Positions 16,133 through 26,136 are shown, counted from the first letter of the stretch. The stretch is 64,000 nt of DNA from an uncultured Shewanella sp. (GCF_947501225.1 NZ_CANMUW010000001.1:558001-622000), one strand, 5' to 3'. Translations and numbers: made by a program. The notes: generated by a model from the letters alone, not told the origin.

Positions 16133-18055
16133 TTAGTCGTTCGGGTGCACGATTGATATATCCACAGGGGCTCCGGTACCATGGCAGGTGCTGCAGCTTT
16201 CAGTACCTGCTGTAGCGTCGGCTTCACTGCCCATAAACACGGCCCCTTGCTGAATCATATGGTTCTTGGCCGTTTCGCCTGAGTGGCAATCGCTGCAGAT
16301 GGCGGCGGTTGCACTGGTAAAGCTTCCGTTATCCATGGCTAAGGGCCTGACGCCCGAGTAGAGCGGAAGAGAGATGCTGAGAAGACCATCGCCATCGCTG
16401 ATGTGGCATTGTGCGCAGTTGCCTATCTGTCCCGGGTAGTTGAGGGTTTCATAGCCTTCACGTTGCGCACTATGGAGTGCATGGATCAGGTGCTTGTAGT
16501 CTGCAGACGAGATCGACGGATTAGCTGCCGCGGCGTCGGCAGTCATGTTTGGGTTATGACAGAGCTGGCATTGTCCCTCAAGATCATTTCGTGCACCGTG
16601 GAAATTGAGAGCCTGTATACCATGACAACTGCCACAGCTCTCGTTGGTTACCACGACCCTTCTTCCGGTATCTGTAAGTTCTGCTGCTGAGAAAAACTGA
16701 TGACTGGATTTGATATTTACCGTGGAAAACTCACCCTCTTCACAATCTCCCAACTTACCCTGTGATGAGCAGAGTTTACCCTGGATAGCTAAGACCCCCT
16801 TGTCTGACTCACTTCCGGCTGGAATGGTCAGCCCGCTGATGGTATAGGTATAGTTGCCGTTACTGCCGGAAAGTGGCGGGACCTGTTGCAGTTTTATCGA
16901 TTTCGCCGAAGGCGCATAATCGAAGCTGGTACCCCAATTCCCATAGACACGGAGATCGTCGATGAAATCGAGTTTATCTGCGCTATCGGCGTAAACCGTA
17001 TTCGTTGCCGGGTTGGTTAGCGTGATACTGAATGTGACTGTGTCGCCAGAAAGGCCGGCACTCACTATTTCAGCCTTGAACTGTGACAATGCCTCATCGT
17101 CACCGCCATCATTGTGGACACTCGAAGTCCAGTCGGGGTTATGACAGGCAACGCAGTTGCTGTTGTCGCTTTGGGCCGGGTGTCCCCTGCCTGATGGGAA
17201 ATCGATATCGGTATGGCAGGAGCCGCAGGCCTCCATCCCCGGTACACGATTCCAGTTCATGTTTTCAGATAGGGATTCATTGCCGGCGTGACAGGTTTGA
17301 CAGTTTGCCAGTTCGCCGGGGAAGCCCGTTAGATGTTTAGCATGGATCATCTGCGGAAAAATATTATCCGGGTTACTCACCCTATCGGCGTTGTGACAAG
17401 TTACGCAGGTCTCGATCTCATTGTACTTGCTACCATGAAAAGACAGATCGCTATGACAGGTGTTACATGTCTCCATGGTGATCAGGTTACGTGTATAGCT
17501 GATGTTGCCGCTGTCGCTCCAGTCGAAGTGCTGGTTAGTGGTAGGCAGTGGCGTACCGTCGGGCAGTGTGTCTCCGCCTAACTTGATTACCACTCTCTGG
17601 GTGGCCCCCGGCATATAGCGGACACCATTTAGGCCATCAAATTTGCTACTGAATATGTAGCTATAGTTACCGTTCTTATGGTCGATCAGTTCCCCGGTGC
17701 AGCTTGATGAACAGCTCTCGGAGGTAAAGTACTGCCATTGACTGGCGTTGCCGGCATTGGTATAGCCCTGAGGAAGCAGTTGGGCAGCGATATATGTGCC
17801 TGTATTGATCCCAACTATCGGCTCATCGTCCTGATTACTGACCCGGTAGTTGACCCTTGCTATGCCCGAATCTATGCTGACATCGGCTATCTCGACCGTC
17901 AGGCTGTTAATATCACTCGCCGGAGGGCCGCCGGGATCGCCGGGGTTACCCGGAGCTCCGTCATCACCGCCGCATGCCGTAAGGAGCATAGTCAGGGTCA
18001 ATGGTATTAATTTGTACACATTCACTCTTGTCGCTGCTTTATACTGTCTCATCAT
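16133..18055 (-). CDS. mtrF: MtrF cell-surface decaheme lipoprotein cytochrome
   Basis: The 640-residue product (MR-1 MtrF has 639) has a lipobox LLTAC, a Gly-Pro-Asp linker (GAPGNPGDPGGPP), and ten CXXCH motifs in two groups of five (CNTCH, CVTCH, CQTCH, CGSCH, CVACH; CGSCH, CQLCH, CAQCH, CSDCH, CSTCH). The CX8C pair CSSQGKLGDC of domain III is conserved. A CSSSC pair in domain I is extra relative to MtrC. It is the surface partner of MtrDE, equivalent to MtrC. The ATG at 18055 follows AAGGAAGAG; the frame extends further upstream (to 18139) without a good site. It is 117 bases behind mtrE. Confidence 0.95.
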   Translation of the reverse strand: MMRQYKAATRVNVYKLIPLTLTMLLTACGGDDGAPGNPGDPGGPPASDINSLTVEIADVSIDSGIARVNYRVSNQDDEPIVGINTGTYIAAQLLPQGYTNAGNASQWQYFTSESCSSSCTGELIDHKNGNYSYIFSSKFDGLNGVRYMPGATQRVVIKLGGDTLPDGTPLPTTNQHFDWSDSGNISYTRNLITMETCNTCHSDLSFHGSKYNEIETCVTCHNADRVSNPDNIFPQMIHAKHLTGFPGELANCQTCHAGNESLSENMNWNRVPGMEACGSCHTDIDFPSGRGHPAQSDNSNCVACHNPDWTSSVHNDGGDDEALSQFKAEIVSAGLSGDTVTFSITLTNPATNTVYADSADKLDFIDDLRVYGNWGTSFDYAPSAKSIKLQQVPPLSGSNGNYTYTISGLTIPAGSESDKGVLAIQGKLCSSQGKLGDCEEGEFSTVNIKSSHQFFSAAELTDTGRRVVVTNESCGSCHGIQALNFHGARNDLEGQCQLCHNPNMTADAAAANPSISSADYKHLIHALHSAQREGYETLNYPGQIGNCAQCHISDGDGLLSISLPLYSGVRPLAMDNGSFTSATAAICSDCHSGETAKNHMIQQGAVFMGSEADATAGTESCSTCHGTGAPVDISIVHPND

Positions 18056-18172
18056 CTCTTCCTTGGAATCTGTGCTAATTCTGCCCTTGCTAAATCCTAT
18101 GTTTTCAACTCTTATGTTTACAAAAAATGCTTTAATCAAGAGGTCCCGTTATCAGGCCCGGAAAAATTCTGC

Positions 18173-20296
18173 TTACAGGTGGTAACTCAAGGTTAACCCA
18201 AGGTAGTGGGCACGGTAATCCTGGCTGAGCGAGCTGAAGGTCAGTACATTGGGGATGGCGTCCAATGTAAGCCCATTGTTACTCCAGTCCTCATCTTCAT
18301 ACTGCTCAAAGAGCCAATCGACGCGGATTGAAAGCTTTTCACTGAATCGGTAGTCGGCAAATGCGTTGATGTTGTGTTTGGTCGAATAATAATCACCGAA
18401 TTGTGCTGTAACTCCCTGAGTGACTTCAGTATCACTTTGGCCATCGGAGTAGTTGTAATCGAGACCGAGGGAGAGTTTGCTGTCCATTAAGTTTTCATAC
18501 TTCACGCTGGCACCGACGAGACTGGAACGCTCATCTTGATTGGCATACCAGTTCGCCTCGCCGAAGTTAGTGCTACCTGCCTGATCGCTGTCCCGCCAAT
18601 CCTGATTGACAAATGCATTAAAGCTTAACGCTTCGTCGAACAGATACTGTATCGATACGTCGTAACCTGTAGATTCAACATAGGTTAACCCTATACCTGT
18701 GTCGGTATAGTCATCCTGGCTATTGTGTAGGTTGGCACTGACAGATACTGCGTGTGAAGGTTGGTATGTGGCCCGTACATTGAACTTACGGTGCTCCCTG
18801 TCGGCGAGGTAAGACTTTCTCATCAGAGGATTGTTAGCGCTCGCTGTTCCGGTTGAAGCCCGGTACTCACTGCCACTTCTGTCCTTTACTTCGGCTTTAA
18901 CCCCGAGAGACCATATCCGGGAGGGGCTATAATTGAGTCTGGCGTATATTCCTGACTCATGTAGTGTTTGCCTGTCGAGATCGCTGTACCTGTTATGATC
19001 GTATTTATAACCCGTATCCAGATAGGTATTGCGGGTAAAGCGATACTTGGCAGCGAATGTGGCTTGCTGTCTGGTGCGGTCATACTCCGGGTTTCTTGCA
19101 GTCCCGGCATAGTAGCTGTCGGTGACAACCTGAGGCATATTAAGCTGCTCTGTCTTGTTATCCCTCTCCTTGTAGTCGTAGGCCGTACGAACGCTGAGTT
19201 CAGGTGTGATGCGACCGGAATATTTCAGACTCATCTCAATCATGTCGACCCGGCCATCCAATGTGGGTTGCGGCAGGGACGGAGATGGACCATTGATAGT
19301 CGCGGGCAGAAATGCTTCATCCTGACTGAAACGGCTAAAACCTGTGCGCATCAACACCCGGTGGCCATTGCTGCCGATTCGTGCATTGGCGGCGATACGG
19401 TAGGCCTTGTTATCTGTCGGTGCGGCGCTCTGCCCCCGGTAAGCCGCACCGAAAGTGGGGGTGAAGGCCGATTGCCAGTTGATGGCCTCATGATCATTGT
19501 TGTAGCGGCTGACCATTGCATCGACACCTGCCAGCCAGTTAGCACCGTTAAAATAGAGTTTTGCCCCCAGTTCATCGGTCGAGTCATCTATGGGGCGGGC
19601 GAGCATGGCACTGTTGGTGAGCAGGTTACCATTGAAGGTCTGTTTTCCGGTGCGCGCCTCATGCCGGTAATCGAGTTCGGCTTGATAGAAGTGGCCGGTG
19701 TACTCAGCGCCCAGGTTGAATCTATCTCTTTGCATCTTAAGAGCGGCCGGTTCAGCACTATTTGATAGCTCTGCCATCTGGTCTGTTGTAGCGCCTGGTC
19801 GCCAGTTTTCGGGCAGGTTCAACAAATCGGCTTCAGGACTATAGGGCGTGGACGCAGCGTTAGTGTCGTAATGGGCGAGAGCCCTATAGCCTAAGACTAC
19901 CTCATATTGTCCGGGAGTACCGGTAGAGAGGCTTGCGCTGCCATTGTCATACCCCAGCTTATCGGCTGCTATATAAGTTTGATATCCGGACTCATTTTTT
20001 AACATCAGTTCAGCTTCAAGGTGAGCGATGGCACCATCCTCATCTGTGCCGCTTGTATTGCCAAAATGGCTGTCAGCTCCATCGTTATAGGCGACACCAG
20101 CACCGACAGACCCTACTGTGTCAGCGGATACATTGCAGCGCTTGCATTGCCACTTATCCAGCTTTACTCCGGAGCGATTAGCCTGAGCTAATCCGTAGCC
20201 GTCGGCATAGACAGGTGACAACATGCTGCCTACAGCTATGGCGATTAGACTCAATGTGAGGGATTGCTGTCCGGGACTTGAAATTAGGTTACTCAT
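18173..20296 (-). CDS. mtrE: MtrE outer membrane beta-barrel of the mtrDEF conduit
   Basis: The 707-residue protein is the paralog of MtrB. It has a signal peptide (cleavage near SPVYA), then GYGLAQANRSGVKLDKWQ and the CKRC motif at residues 51-54, and a C-terminus ending SYHL after a run of amphipathic strands. It should house the decaheme MtrD across the outer membrane and dock MtrF. GGGAG lies nine bases before the ATG. It follows mtrD by 15 bases, the same spacing as mtrA-mtrB, consistent with duplication of the whole porin-cytochrome module. Confidence 0.95.
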   Translation of the reverse strand: MSNLISSPGQQSLTLSLIAIAVGSMLSPVYADGYGLAQANRSGVKLDKWQCKRCNVSADTVGSVGAGVAYNDGADSHFGNTSGTDEDGAIAHLEAELMLKNESGYQTYIAADKLGYDNGSASLSTGTPGQYEVVLGYRALAHYDTNAASTPYSPEADLLNLPENWRPGATTDQMAELSNSAEPAALKMQRDRFNLGAEYTGHFYQAELDYRHEARTGKQTFNGNLLTNSAMLARPIDDSTDELGAKLYFNGANWLAGVDAMVSRYNNDHEAINWQSAFTPTFGAAYRGQSAAPTDNKAYRIAANARIGSNGHRVLMRTGFSRFSQDEAFLPATINGPSPSLPQPTLDGRVDMIEMSLKYSGRITPELSVRTAYDYKERDNKTEQLNMPQVVTDSYYAGTARNPEYDRTRQQATFAAKYRFTRNTYLDTGYKYDHNRYSDLDRQTLHESGIYARLNYSPSRIWSLGVKAEVKDRSGSEYRASTGTASANNPLMRKSYLADREHRKFNVRATYQPSHAVSVSANLHNSQDDYTDTGIGLTYVESTGYDVSIQYLFDEALSFNAFVNQDWRDSDQAGSTNFGEANWYANQDERSSLVGASVKYENLMDSKLSLGLDYNYSDGQSDTEVTQGVTAQFGDYYSTKHNINAFADYRFSEKLSIRVDWLFEQYEDEDWSNNGLTLDAIPNVLTFSSLSQDYRAHYLGLTLSYHL

Positions 20297-20311
20297 CTTT
20301 ATCTACTCCCA

Positions 20312-21277
20312 TTATCGCTGCAGTAATTTGCCGGAGGGATGGTTAGAACCATGAACCTGACTGTGACAATTCATACAGCTTTGTCCGGCATTGAAGGCAT
20401 TTTTACTTCCGGTAAAGACGGCGTTTGAAGCGTGTCCATCGGAAGCATGGCACTGCTGACATAAGTGTGGAGGCTTGCTGATGAGCATGCCTTCATTAAC
20501 ACTGCCATGGGGGTTATGGCAATTTGCACAATTATCACTTACCGGCGAATGTTCCCACAGCTTAGGTCCACGCTTTTCGGCATGACAGGAGTAGCAGTTC
20601 TCATTAACACTCATCTGTTTCAGATTTGAGTCACTTAAGCTTCCATGTGGGTTATGGCAGTCACTGCAAACCATCTGTTGTGATTTAAGCGGATGAGATG
20701 AACGTTTATGAATATCGGATTTTTGTTGAGTATGGCAGGCGCTACATACTTCGACTTCTCGATTGCGGTCGCTGATCGGGTCGTTACCCGTATGAACTAA
20801 GTGGCAACTGCTACAGCTAACGTCGGCGTTGTCATGGTGGTTGCCGCTCCAGGCCATACGTTGCTCATCATTATGGCAGCTCATGCAGACACTATTTTGT
20901 TTATGAGCCGGAACGGGGGAGTTAGCCCCGAATGTGATCATCGGCTCCTTGCCACCTCGATTGTGTTTGCCCTGTGGGCCATGACAAGCTTCACATTGAA
21001 GGTCTGCCATGGGGGAGCCCTTTATAGCCGCATCTCCATGCATGCCGTCGAATAGCGCCATCACTGCGGCACTCTTTCTGTGACACATTAGGCAGGAGTC
21101 CGCACCTTTAGGAGAATATTTGCCTTCGGCAAACTTATTATCGAGAACGGCTTCGACTTCGGCCGGATCTTTTTCATCCCATGGTGCAGCCAATAAATTG
21201 AAACTTACAGTTATTAAGACAAATAAAAAAAAGGGAGCCACCTTTTGTTTGAACCGAGCTGATTCCATGTTCATCAT
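20312..21277 (-). CDS. mtrD: MtrD periplasmic decaheme c-type cytochrome
   Basis: The 321-residue product is a paralog of MtrA with ten CXXCH motifs (CLMCH, CEACH, CMSCH, CSSCH, CSACH, CSDCH, CYSCH, CANCH, CQQCH, CMNCH) and long identical stretches such as [21 protein letters not shown] signal peptide ends near NLLAAPW. It should feed electrons to MtrF through MtrE. The ATG at 21277 has AGGA six bases upstream; a GTG directly before it is too close to that site. It is the first gene of the minus-strand cluster and faces feoA across a 424-base spacer with Fur- and CRP-like sites. Confidence 0.95.
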   Translation of the reverse strand: MMNMESARFKQKVAPFFLFVLITVSFNLLAAPWDEKDPAEVEAVLDNKFAEGKYSPKGADSCLMCHRKSAAVMALFDGMHGDAAIKGSPMADLQCEACHGPQGKHNRGGKEPMITFGANSPVPAHKQNSVCMSCHNDEQRMAWSGNHHDNADVSCSSCHLVHTGNDPISDRNREVEVCSACHTQQKSDIHKRSSHPLKSQQMVCSDCHNPHGSLSDSNLKQMSVNENCYSCHAEKRGPKLWEHSPVSDNCANCHNPHGSVNEGMLISKPPHLCQQCHASDGHASNAVFTGSKNAFNAGQSCMNCHSQVHGSNHPSGKLLQR

Positions 21278-21431
21278 CACACATCCTGAGCGCTAAAATG
21301 CCATTAGCTGTTATATTAGTAATTTACATGTTTACTGATATTCAATGGTAGAACACTTTTGCTACAGTTGAGTAACATTTTTCTCTGTTGGTCAGGTTAA
21401 AGAGCACTGATTTAGAAGGTAAAAATAAAAG

Positions 21432-21447
21432 TGTGATCAATGTCACG
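21432..21447. promoter_or_regulatory. CRP-like site between mtrD and feoA
   Basis: TGTGATCAATGTCACG matches the TGTGA-N6-TCACA consensus at nine of ten positions. It lies 155 bases upstream of mtrD and 255 bases upstream of feoA. CRP activates anaerobic respiration genes in Shewanella. Confidence 0.65.
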
Positions 21448-21482
21448 CTCAGAAGGTCGGGGCTGAACTAAAATTAATGGCG

Positions 21483-21501
21483 AATGATAATCACTATCAT
21501 T
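21483..21501. promoter_or_regulatory. Fur box between mtrD and feoA
   Basis: AATGATAATCACTATCATT is a near-perfect palindrome that fits the Fur consensus with one mismatch in the AATGATAATCATTATC core. It is the best Fur site in the window. Confidence 0.75.
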
Positions 21502-21579
21502 CAGTTGCCGAGAGTATGAATTAATTCCTTTTAAAAGTGTATTAGTTGAGACTTTTGTCACATAATACACAATACAATT

Positions 21580-21598
21580 GAAAACTATTCTCGTTTTC
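21580..21598. promoter_or_regulatory. Second Fur-like box upstream of feoA
   Basis: GAAAACTATTCTCGTTTTC is a 19-base imperfect palindrome with about 13 of 19 matches to the Fur consensus. It lies 104 bases upstream of the feoA ATG, nearer to feoA than the first box. Confidence 0.4.
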
Positions 21599-21701
21599 AC
21601 TACGAAACATTGATCCAGGTAAAGTTATTCTGCTTTTGCCTCCGTTAGAATTGTTTCAAGTTTAAGAATTATTGAAACCTGTCAAAAGGTAATTAAGCAT
21701 A

Positions 21702-21956
21702 ATGAAATTAAGCGATTTAAATCCCGGCGAACACGCCACTATTTCTGAGGTCGGCCAATTGAGCTTGCCCTCCGTTGTTAAACGTAAGCTGCTATCAATG
21801 GGGATAACGCCAAATACCTCCTTTTTGATGATTCGAAAGGCACCAATGGGGTCGGGTCTTGAACTCGATATCAGAGGGAGCAAGCTTTGTATGCGTCGTG
21901 ATCTGGCTGACGTTATTGATGTAGAAAGAGTAGAGGTGGAAAAAGCCAATGCCTAA
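21702..21956 (+). CDS. feoA: FeoA, ferrous iron transport accessory protein
   Basis: The 84-residue product is an SH3-like FeoA domain (MKLSDLNPGEHATISEVG; KRKLLSMGITPNTSF; GSGLELDIRGSKLCMRRDLA). It is thought to assist FeoB. Its stop codon overlaps the feoB start by eight bases, implying translational coupling. The upstream region has two Fur-like boxes. No feoC follows feoB. Confidence 0.95.
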   Translation: MKLSDLNPGEHATISEVGQLSLPSVVKRKLLSMGITPNTSFLMIRKAPMGSGLELDIRGSKLCMRRDLADVIDVERVEVEKANA

Positions 21957-24243
21957 GCAATTTCATTGTGTGACCGTCGGTAACCCTAATGCGGGTAAAT
22001 CGACACTGTTTAATGCATTAACAGGCGCGAACCAGCAGGTGGGTAACTGGTCTGGTGTGACGGTTGAGAAGAAAACGGGTCAGTTTACACTAAATGGCGC
22101 CGATGTTTACCTTACAGATCTCCCAGGTATCTATGACCTGCTTCCTGCCGGCAGTAGCTGTGATTGTTCTTTGGATGAGCAGATTGCTCAACAGTATCTG
22201 GCAGAACAACAGGTCGATGGTATCATCAACCTTGTCGATGCGACGAATATTGAAAGACACCTCTATCTGTCAGTACAGCTTCGTGAACTTGGCATTCCAA
22301 TGGTCGTGGTGCTCAATAAAATTGATGCGGCCAAGAAGCATGGCATTGAAATCGATGCCGAGAAGATGGCACTTACATTAGGCTGCCCGGTTGTCAGCGT
22401 TTGTTCTCGTGATGAAGGTGATATCGAAAAGGTTAAGGCTCAAGTTGTCGATCTTCTTGAAGGTAAGGTTTCTGAAGCACCTCTTGTTCTTGATTATGAT
22501 TCTCGCATTGAGGCTGGCGTAAGTTCTCTGTTAGCTAATGATTCTGGTCTGAGCCGCGGACGTGCTTTGGCTATGCTAGGCAACGGATTAGGCTGCGGGA
22601 AGTGTAAAAATGGTCAGATGCTCGCTGAAGTCAATCAGTGCTCTGAGTCTCTGTCCAGTCAAGGCCAGGATATCGAGATCATGGTTGCGACGACCCGATT
22701 CGATTTTGTTCAGAATGTTTACACTTCTTCGGTAAAGACTAATGGTGCTGAAACCATCAGTGATAAGTTAGACAAGGTTATTTTGCACCCTGTTGCCGGT
22801 GTGCCTGTCTTCCTGTTTGTGATGTATCTGATGTTTATGTTCAGTATCAATGTCGGTAGCTCATTTATCGATTTCTTCGATATTACAGCCGGTGCTATTT
22901 TTGTCGATCACCTGGGCGCATTTATGTCTGGCATGGGCTCTCCGGCCTGGCTGGTGACACTGGTTGCCGGTGGTATCGGGCAGGGTATTCAAACTGTGGC
23001 GACCTTTATTCCGGTTATTGCAGCACTGTTTTTGGCTCTGTCTGTACTTGAAGGCTCTGGATACATGGCACGTGCGGCGTTCGTTGTTGATGGCCTGATG
23101 CGTAGAATCGGCCTTCCCGGTAAAGCCTTCGTTCCTATGATTGTTGGTTTTGGCTGCTCGGTTCCCGCTATCATGGCGACCCGAACCTTAGGCAGTGAGC
23201 GCGAGCGTATCGTGACCGGTATGATGGCCCCCTTCATGTCATGTGGCGCACGTCTTCCCGTTTACGCACTCTTTGCTGCCGCGTTCTTCCCTGAGTCGGG
23301 TCAGAACCTGGTATTCCTGCTTTATATCATAGGCATCTTTGCTGCTGTGGGTACCGGTTTGTTACTTCGCTCGACACTACTTCCGGGAAGTAGCAGCGCC
23401 GTGGTAATGGAGCTGCCAAGCTATGAAAAGCCGAAGTTTAAGACTGTGATGAACCGTACCGGTAAGCGTACCAAGAGCTTTATCATGGGCGCGGGTAAGA
23501 CCATTGTTATCGTTGTAACTTTACTGAACTTCGTTAACTCTATCGGGATCGACGGCTCTTTTGGTCACGAAGACAGCTCTGAGTCTGTATTGAGTGTTGC
23601 GAGCCAGAAGGTCACACCGCTATTTGCTCCTATGGGCGTTGAGCAGGATAACTGGCCGGCTACCGTGGGTATCATTACCGGTATCTTCGCTAAAGAAGCC
23701 GTGGTTGGAACGCTAAACAGCTTGTATAGCACGCCAGCAGGTGAAGAAGAGGAGCTTGCTCCTTTCATTGAGTCGCTAAATGAGGCATTGGCAACGATTC
23801 CGGATAACTTGTTAGGTATTCAGGTTGATGATCCACTTGGGCTTGATGTGGGTGATGTCTCATCGGTTGCAGTAGCATCTGAAGAGCTGGAAGTTGATTC
23901 CTCTACCTTCAGTGCGCTTCAAGCCGGATTTACCGGTATTGCTGCAGCATTCGCTTACCTGCTATTTGTACTGCTCTACACACCTTGTGTTGCCGCTATG
24001 GGCGCCTTGGTCGGTGAGTTTGGTGGGCGCTGGGCTGCATTTGCCGGAGCCTGGACGTTTGCCTTAGCGTATGGCGTGGCGACCATCTTCTATCAGGTTG
24101 CGACCTTCAGCGCACACCCGCTACAGTCAGGTCTCTGGGTTGGTTTCTTCGTCGCGGCACTGGTTGGCTTCTACCTATGGCTGAAACAGAAAGCCAAGCG
24201 TAGCCAGACGATCATTCCCGGCATAAAGATAGTTACCGAATAA
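21949..24243 (+). CDS. feoB: FeoB, ferrous iron transporter with GTPase domain
   Basis: The 764-residue protein imports Fe(II) across the inner membrane. The N-terminal G domain shows G1 GNPNAGKST (residues 11-19), G3 DLPGIYDL and G4 LNKID. A helical linker follows, then about eight membrane segments with the gate motifs GCSVPA and CGARLPVY. The end is a short basic tail. The neighbouring electron transfer genes produce Fe(II) from Fe(III), so the pairing is functionally sensible. A terminator follows at 24264. Confidence 0.96.
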   Translation: MPKQFHCVTVGNPNAGKSTLFNALTGANQQVGNWSGVTVEKKTGQFTLNGADVYLTDLPGIYDLLPAGSSCDCSLDEQIAQQYLAEQQVDGIINLVDATNIERHLYLSVQLRELGIPMVVVLNKIDAAKKHGIEIDAEKMALTLGCPVVSVCSRDEGDIEKVKAQVVDLLEGKVSEAPLVLDYDSRIEAGVSSLLANDSGLSRGRALAMLGNGLGCGKCKNGQMLAEVNQCSESLSSQGQDIEIMVATTRFDFVQNVYTSSVKTNGAETISDKLDKVILHPVAGVPVFLFVMYLMFMFSINVGSSFIDFFDITAGAIFVDHLGAFMSGMGSPAWLVTLVAGGIGQGIQTVATFIPVIAALFLALSVLEGSGYMARAAFVVDGLMRRIGLPGKAFVPMIVGFGCSVPAIMATRTLGSERERIVTGMMAPFMSCGARLPVYALFAAAFFPESGQNLVFLLYIIGIFAAVGTGLLLRSTLLPGSSSAVVMELPSYEKPKFKTVMNRTGKRTKSFIMGAGKTIVIVVTLLNFVNSIGIDGSFGHEDSSESVLSVASQKVTPLFAPMGVEQDNWPATVGIITGIFAKEAVVGTLNSLYSTPAGEEEELAPFIESLNEALATIPDNLLGIQVDDPLGLDVGDVSSVAVASEELEVDSSTFSALQAGFTGIAAAFAYLLFVLLYTPCVAAMGALVGEFGGRWAAFAGAWTFALAYGVATIFYQVATFSAHPLQSGLWVGFFVAALVGFYLWLKQKAKRSQTIIPGIKIVTE

Positions 24244-24263
24244 GCGTTAATTAATTCATGGTT

Positions 24264-24296
24264 TAAAAAGCAGCGATTTTTCGCTGCTTTTTTGTT
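24264..24296 (+). terminator. Terminator after feoB
   Basis: AAGCAGCGA and TCGCTGCTT form a 9-bp stem with a short T loop, followed by a T-rich run. Confidence 0.88.
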
Positions 24297-24405
24297 TTAT
24301 CTCGCTTTGTTTGTTATTTTTATACATCAGCCGTTGTATCTCGCCCTGAGATATAGGATCATCTTTTCAATTACATCAATATCATCGTTCTTTAAGAGGA
24401 ATCAC

Positions 24406-26076
24406 ATGAGTCATGTGGACAGCGAAGTACGTCCAAGTAACTTCATTCGTAACATCATAGATGAAGATCTTGAAAGCGGTAAGCACACAAGTGTACATAC
24501 CCGTTTTCCGCCAGAGCCTAACGGTTATCTTCATATTGGTCACGCTAAATCTATCTGCCTGAATTTTGGTATTGCTCAAGATTATAAAGGCCTATGTAAT
24601 TTACGTTTCGATGATACCAATCCTGAAAAGGAAGATATCGATTATGTACATTCGATCCAGGATGATGTGAAGTGGCTTGGCTTCCAGTGGGATGGTGAGA
24701 TCCGTTATTCATCTAACTATTTCGATCAGCTACATCAATATGCCCTTGAGTTGATAAATAAAGGCTTGGCGTATGTCTGTTTCCTTAACAGTGATGAGAC
24801 CCGCGAGTACCGCGGCACGCTGAAAGAGCCGGGCAAGAACAGTCCATATCGTGATACTTCAGTTCAGGAAAATCTTGAGCTGTTTGAAAAGATGCGTAAG
24901 GGCGAGTTCAAAGAGGGGGAGTGTGCACTGAGGGCCAAGATTGATATGGCTTCTTCGTTTATGTGTATGCGCGATCCTGTTATCTATCGCATTCGCTTTG
25001 CCCATCATCACCAAAGTGGTGATAAATGGTGCATCTATCCGATGTACGACTTTACGCACTGTATCTCAGATGCGATCGAAAATATCAGTCACTCATTATG
25101 TACATTAGAGTTTCAGGATAACCGTCGCCTCTATGATTGGGTACTCGATCAGTTAGATGATTTTCAGGCGCCTAACAGGACCCGTCAGTATGAATTTTCA
25201 AGGTTAAACCTGGAATACACATTGATGTCCAAGCGTAAGCTTAATGACCTTGTGGTGCGTGACATAGTCCATGGTTGGGATGACCCGCGTATGCCAACTA
25301 TTGCCGGCCTTCGACGCCGTGGTTATACCCCGGCTTCGATCCGTGAGTTCTGCAAACGAATCGGTGTCACTAAGCAGGAGAACATGGTCGAAGTGGGCGT
25401 GTTAGATGCCTGTATTCGGGAGGAGCTTAATGAACATGCACCTCGTGCCATGGCGGTACTCAACCCTGTTAAAGTGATTATTGAAAACTATCCGCAAGGG
25501 CAGGTTGAAACTATTAAGGCGCCGGTTCACCCAAGCTTTGAAGAGATGGGCAAACGTGAGTTAGCATTCGGTCGTGAACTTTACATCGATGCAGATGATT
25601 TCCGTGAAGAGGCAAATAAAAAGTACAAGCGTCTGGTGCAAGGAAAAGAAGTTCGACTGCGTAATGCGTATGTTATCAAGGCAGAGCGTTGTGATAAGGA
25701 TGCTGAGGGTAACATTACCACCATCTATTGTACTTACGACGATGAGACCCTGGGTAAGAATCCAAGCGATGGGCGCAAAGTTAAAGGCGTTATTCATTGG
25801 GTCGAAGCCAGTACGGCTAAGCCTGCTGAGTTCCGTCTTTATGACCGCCTGTTTGTCGATGCAAACCCTGCTGCAGCCGAGACTGTCGATGAGGTTTTGA
25901 ACCCTCACTCTCTAGTCGTTACTCATGGCGTTGTCGAGGCGGGTCTGGTGAATGCTGAAGCTGAGAAGGCCTATCAGTTCGAGCGTGAAGGCTACTTCTG
26001 CGCGGATAACAAAGACTCAACGCCAGAGAGTTTAGTCTTTAATCTGACAGTTGCATTGAGAGACTCTTCTCAGTAA
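24406..26076 (+). CDS. glnS: Glutaminyl-tRNA synthetase
   Basis: The 556-residue class I synthetase charges tRNA-Gln. The HIGH motif is in [15 protein letters not shown] and the KMSKS-equivalent is LMSKRKL. The ATG at 24406 is preceded by AGAGGA and matches the family start [14 protein letters not shown]; the frame stays open upstream to 24292 but that region covers the feoB terminator. It is a single gene with its own terminator. Confidence 0.97.
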   Translation: MSHVDSEVRPSNFIRNIIDEDLESGKHTSVHTRFPPEPNGYLHIGHAKSICLNFGIAQDYKGLCNLRFDDTNPEKEDIDYVHSIQDDVKWLGFQWDGEIRYSSNYFDQLHQYALELINKGLAYVCFLNSDETREYRGTLKEPGKNSPYRDTSVQENLELFEKMRKGEFKEGECALRAKIDMASSFMCMRDPVIYRIRFAHHHQSGDKWCIYPMYDFTHCISDAIENISHSLCTLEFQDNRRLYDWVLDQLDDFQAPNRTRQYEFSRLNLEYTLMSKRKLNDLVVRDIVHGWDDPRMPTIAGLRRRGYTPASIREFCKRIGVTKQENMVEVGVLDACIREELNEHAPRAMAVLNPVKVIIENYPQGQVETIKAPVHPSFEEMGKRELAFGRELYIDADDFREEANKKYKRLVQGKEVRLRNAYVIKAERCDKDAEGNITTIYCTYDDETLGKNPSDGRKVKGVIHWVEASTAKPAEFRLYDRLFVDANPAAAETVDEVLNPHSLVVTHGVVEAGLVNAEAEKAYQFEREGYFCADNKDSTPESLVFNLTVALRDSSQ

Positions 26077-26103
26077 TTCGTTAATAGCGAGTCATCTGAT
26101 TAA

Positions 26104-26136
26104 AAAGGCTTTAGGGGTTACCTAAAGCCTTTTTTG
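26104..26136 (+). terminator. Terminator after glnS
   Basis: AAGGCTTTAGG and CCTAAAGCCTT form an 11-bp stem with a short loop, followed by TTTTTTG. Confidence 0.9.

Larger units (their letters stand above)
21278..21701. other. mtrD-feoA divergent regulatory region
   Basis: This 424-base spacer between divergent mtrD and feoA contains a strong CRP-like site (21432-21447), a near-perfect Fur box (21483-21501) and a second Fur-like box (21580-21598). All three lie between the two start codons and could act on either direction. No open frame in it looks like a gene. Confidence 0.75.

Noticed and set aside
5535..21701. mtr island considered as a recently acquired mobile island
   Set aside because: There are no integrase, transposase, flanking repeats or tRNA at its edges, and its gene order with feoAB and glnS is the usual Shewanella arrangement.
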